Shown: positions 63,076-64,000 of the stretch, piece by piece
Position numbering within the stretch: the stretch's first letter is position 1
Layout of the letters: each line of letters starts with the position of its first letter
Assembly: GCF_047219225.1 (NCBI RefSeq)
Contig: NZ_CP178208.1
Coordinates: forward strand, 1 to 64,000
Length of the DNA stretch: 64,000 bases
Source of the DNA: IMCC45349 sp047219225
Lineage (GTDB): Bacteria > Bacteroidota > Bacteroidia > Flavobacteriales > Flavobacteriaceae
Direction: 5' to 3'
The notes under the pieces: generated by a model
What the model was told of the DNA's origin: nothing
Databases searched by the model: none
What the model saw: the letters and a program-made list of their open reading frames with translations, nothing else
Translations under genes and position numbers: made by a program

Positions 63076-64000
63076 TTATCTCAAAGTGATATTTAGAATA
63101 TTTTTAGAAGTTTTCTTAACTCTAAATCTATTATCCATTCTTTTACCAACCAGCCAAACAATAGCATCTGAAGCGTCACATAACAACCAAACATTTTCTT
63201 TTTCTACTAAAGACATTTTCTCGTCTTTGAAATATTTACTTAGCTTTTTCTTCCCTTTCATACCGAAAGGAAAAAAGTAATCGCCTTCTTGCCATTTTCT
63301 TAGCGTTAATGGGAACTCAATGTTATCACTATCAATAAAAACAGAAAACTGAGAGTTATTATCAATTTCATCTACTCGACTAAAAGACAACATTTTATTT
63401 TCTATTTCTAACTGCTCTTCTATGTTATTAATCAGTATTTTATCTTTCGACTCTTCTGACAAGTCAACTAACAACAACAATTCTCTATCCTTTAATAAAC
63501 GATGTGTAGTTGAAAACACTTGTTTACCAGATTGCGCATCAAGTAAGCTATACACGTCATCCCATTCAGTAAAATTATATGCTTTTAACAACTGATATAA
63601 ATAAGCTTTTGTATTACTTAATTTTTTAAGCTCTTTAATATTAAAGCTAATACAGTTTTCATCAACGCTATCAACTACAATGTCTAATACCTCATCTAAT
63701 CTATCATCTACAATACTCTGAGATTCTTTTAGATATGTAATTGTTTTTGTAAAATTTTGAAGCAGCTGAGGATTAATACCTTTTAAAACAGGTACAACTT
63801 CATGACGAATTTTATTACGCAAATATTTTACCGAAGCATTACTTGCGTCTTCACGCCAACCTAAACACTCCTTAACAGCATAACGCTCTATATCAGCTCT
63901 TGAGAAAGGTAAAAGTGGCCTAACTATATTCCCGTTAATCTCAGGAATTCCCACCAAGCCTTCTAATCCAGTTCCTCTTGACAGGTTTATTAAAAATGTT
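63076..64000 (-). CDS. tilS: tRNA(Ile)-lysidine synthase, 3' part (runs off the window)
   Basis: TilS ligates lysine to C34 of tRNA-Ile2. The frame is open to the window's edge: the N-terminal part with the P-loop lies beyond 64000. The visible part starts TFLINLSRGTGLEGL, followed by GIPEINGNIVRPLLPFSR and ASNASVKYLRNKIRHEVVP, which are TilS N-type PP-ATPase features. The C-terminal domains follow, ending LRKWQEGDYFFPFGMKGKKKLSKYFKDEK and NRFRVKK. The start is outside, so no start codon was chosen; a TTG at 63957 is internal. Confidence 0.95.
   Translation of the reverse strand, partial: TFLINLSRGTGLEGLVGIPEINGNIVRPLLPFSRADIERYAVKECLGWREDASNASVKYLRNKIRHEVVPVLKGINPQLLQNFTKTITYLKESQSIVDDRLDEVLDIVVDSVDENCISFNIKELKKLSNTKAYLYQLLKAYNFTEWDDVYSLLDAQSGKQVFSTTHRLLKDRELLLLVDLSEESKDKILINNIEEQLEIENKMLSFSRVDEIDNNSQFSVFIDSDNIEFPLTLRKWQEGDYFFPFGMKGKKKLSKYFKDEKMSLVEKENVWLLCDASDAIVWLVGKRMDNRFRVKKTSKNILNITLR

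Noticed and set aside
1..64000. tRNA or rRNA genes, CRISPR arrays, insertion sequences, prophage
   Set aside because: No cloverleaf-like GC-rich stretches, regularly spaced repeats, transposase, integrase or phage structural genes were recognised.

Overview
The window reads as the start of a chromosome from a marine-type member of the Flavobacteriaceae (Bacteroidota). Base 1 is the first base of dnaA, the usual numbering origin. The DNA is AT-rich, genes have no obvious Shine-Dalgarno sequences, several upstream regions carry the Bacteroidota -7 element TAnnTTTG, two secreted proteins end in type IX secretion (T9SS) sorting domains, and the respiratory quinone pathway is for menaquinone. The genus cannot be fixed from sequence alone. 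About 67 protein genes were found, most of them ordinary housekeeping or hypothetical genes; no tRNA, rRNA, CRISPR array or transposase was seen.

Layout. 1-4.1 kb: dnaA, a low-molecular-weight tyrosine phosphatase, a secreted sugar dehydrogenase with a T9SS tail, and an RsmI-family methyltransferase. 4.1-8.1 kb (minus): a lysozyme-fold protein, then dapF-GNAT-mltG-DUF2279, a cell-wall set. 8.2-12.6 kb: HtrA protease, an unusually long GAPDH, a coiled-coil envelope protein and an acetyltransferase. 12.6-17.5 kb: DUF983, an AraC regulator, a membrane protein, rlmF, then a small lipoprotein gene that looks like a mobile cassette, then a WG-repeat-like secreted protein. 17.6-24.1 kb: a T9SS cargo protein preceded by an overlooked 45-codon ORF, a TPR-HTH membrane regulator, an Xaa-Pro aminopeptidase and a beta-propeller lipoprotein. 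24.2-37.2 kb: a menaquinone block (menC, menA, menB, menD, menF and a hotdog thioesterase) interleaved with unrelated genes. 37.2-44.8 kb: small enzymes, an AraC/GyrI regulator, a frameshifted lipoprotein and an rRNA methyltransferase. 44.9-51.9 kb: dnaK facing sdaA-panB-cupin-rluA-ALDH. 51.9-54.6 kb: a histidine kinase with two paralogous polytopic membrane proteins. 54.7-59.4 kb: 5-oxoprolinase pxpABC with an atypical Nramp-like transporter and a DUF2891 lipoprotein. 59.5-64 kb: comM-like ATPase, galM, a YheT hydrolase and the 3' part of tilS.

Main finding. A 94-bp promoter/leader repeat occurs twice (15323-15416 and 22957-23050, 6 mismatches). In the second copy it runs straight on into 19 further bases before its gene. 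In the first copy the same repeat is interrupted by a 778-bp segment (15415-16192), and the same 19 bases then resume. The segment has integron-cassette anatomy: one ORF filling it, a long imperfect palindrome right after the stop codon, and ends which, if joined, rebuild a 10-bp inverted repeat (GTTTTACAAC / GTTGTAAAAC) around a G^TT crossover point. The uninterrupted target is itself a small inverted-repeat site with RYYYAAC / near-GTTRRRY ends. No integrase lies in the window, so this is a proposed lone attC-like cassette with its own empty site as internal control.

Other points worth attention are an Nramp-like protein lacking the usual metal ligands beside pxpABC, a two-receptor plus kinase membrane module, a homopolymer frameshift directly after a lipobox cysteine, and a candidate operator upstream of dnaK.
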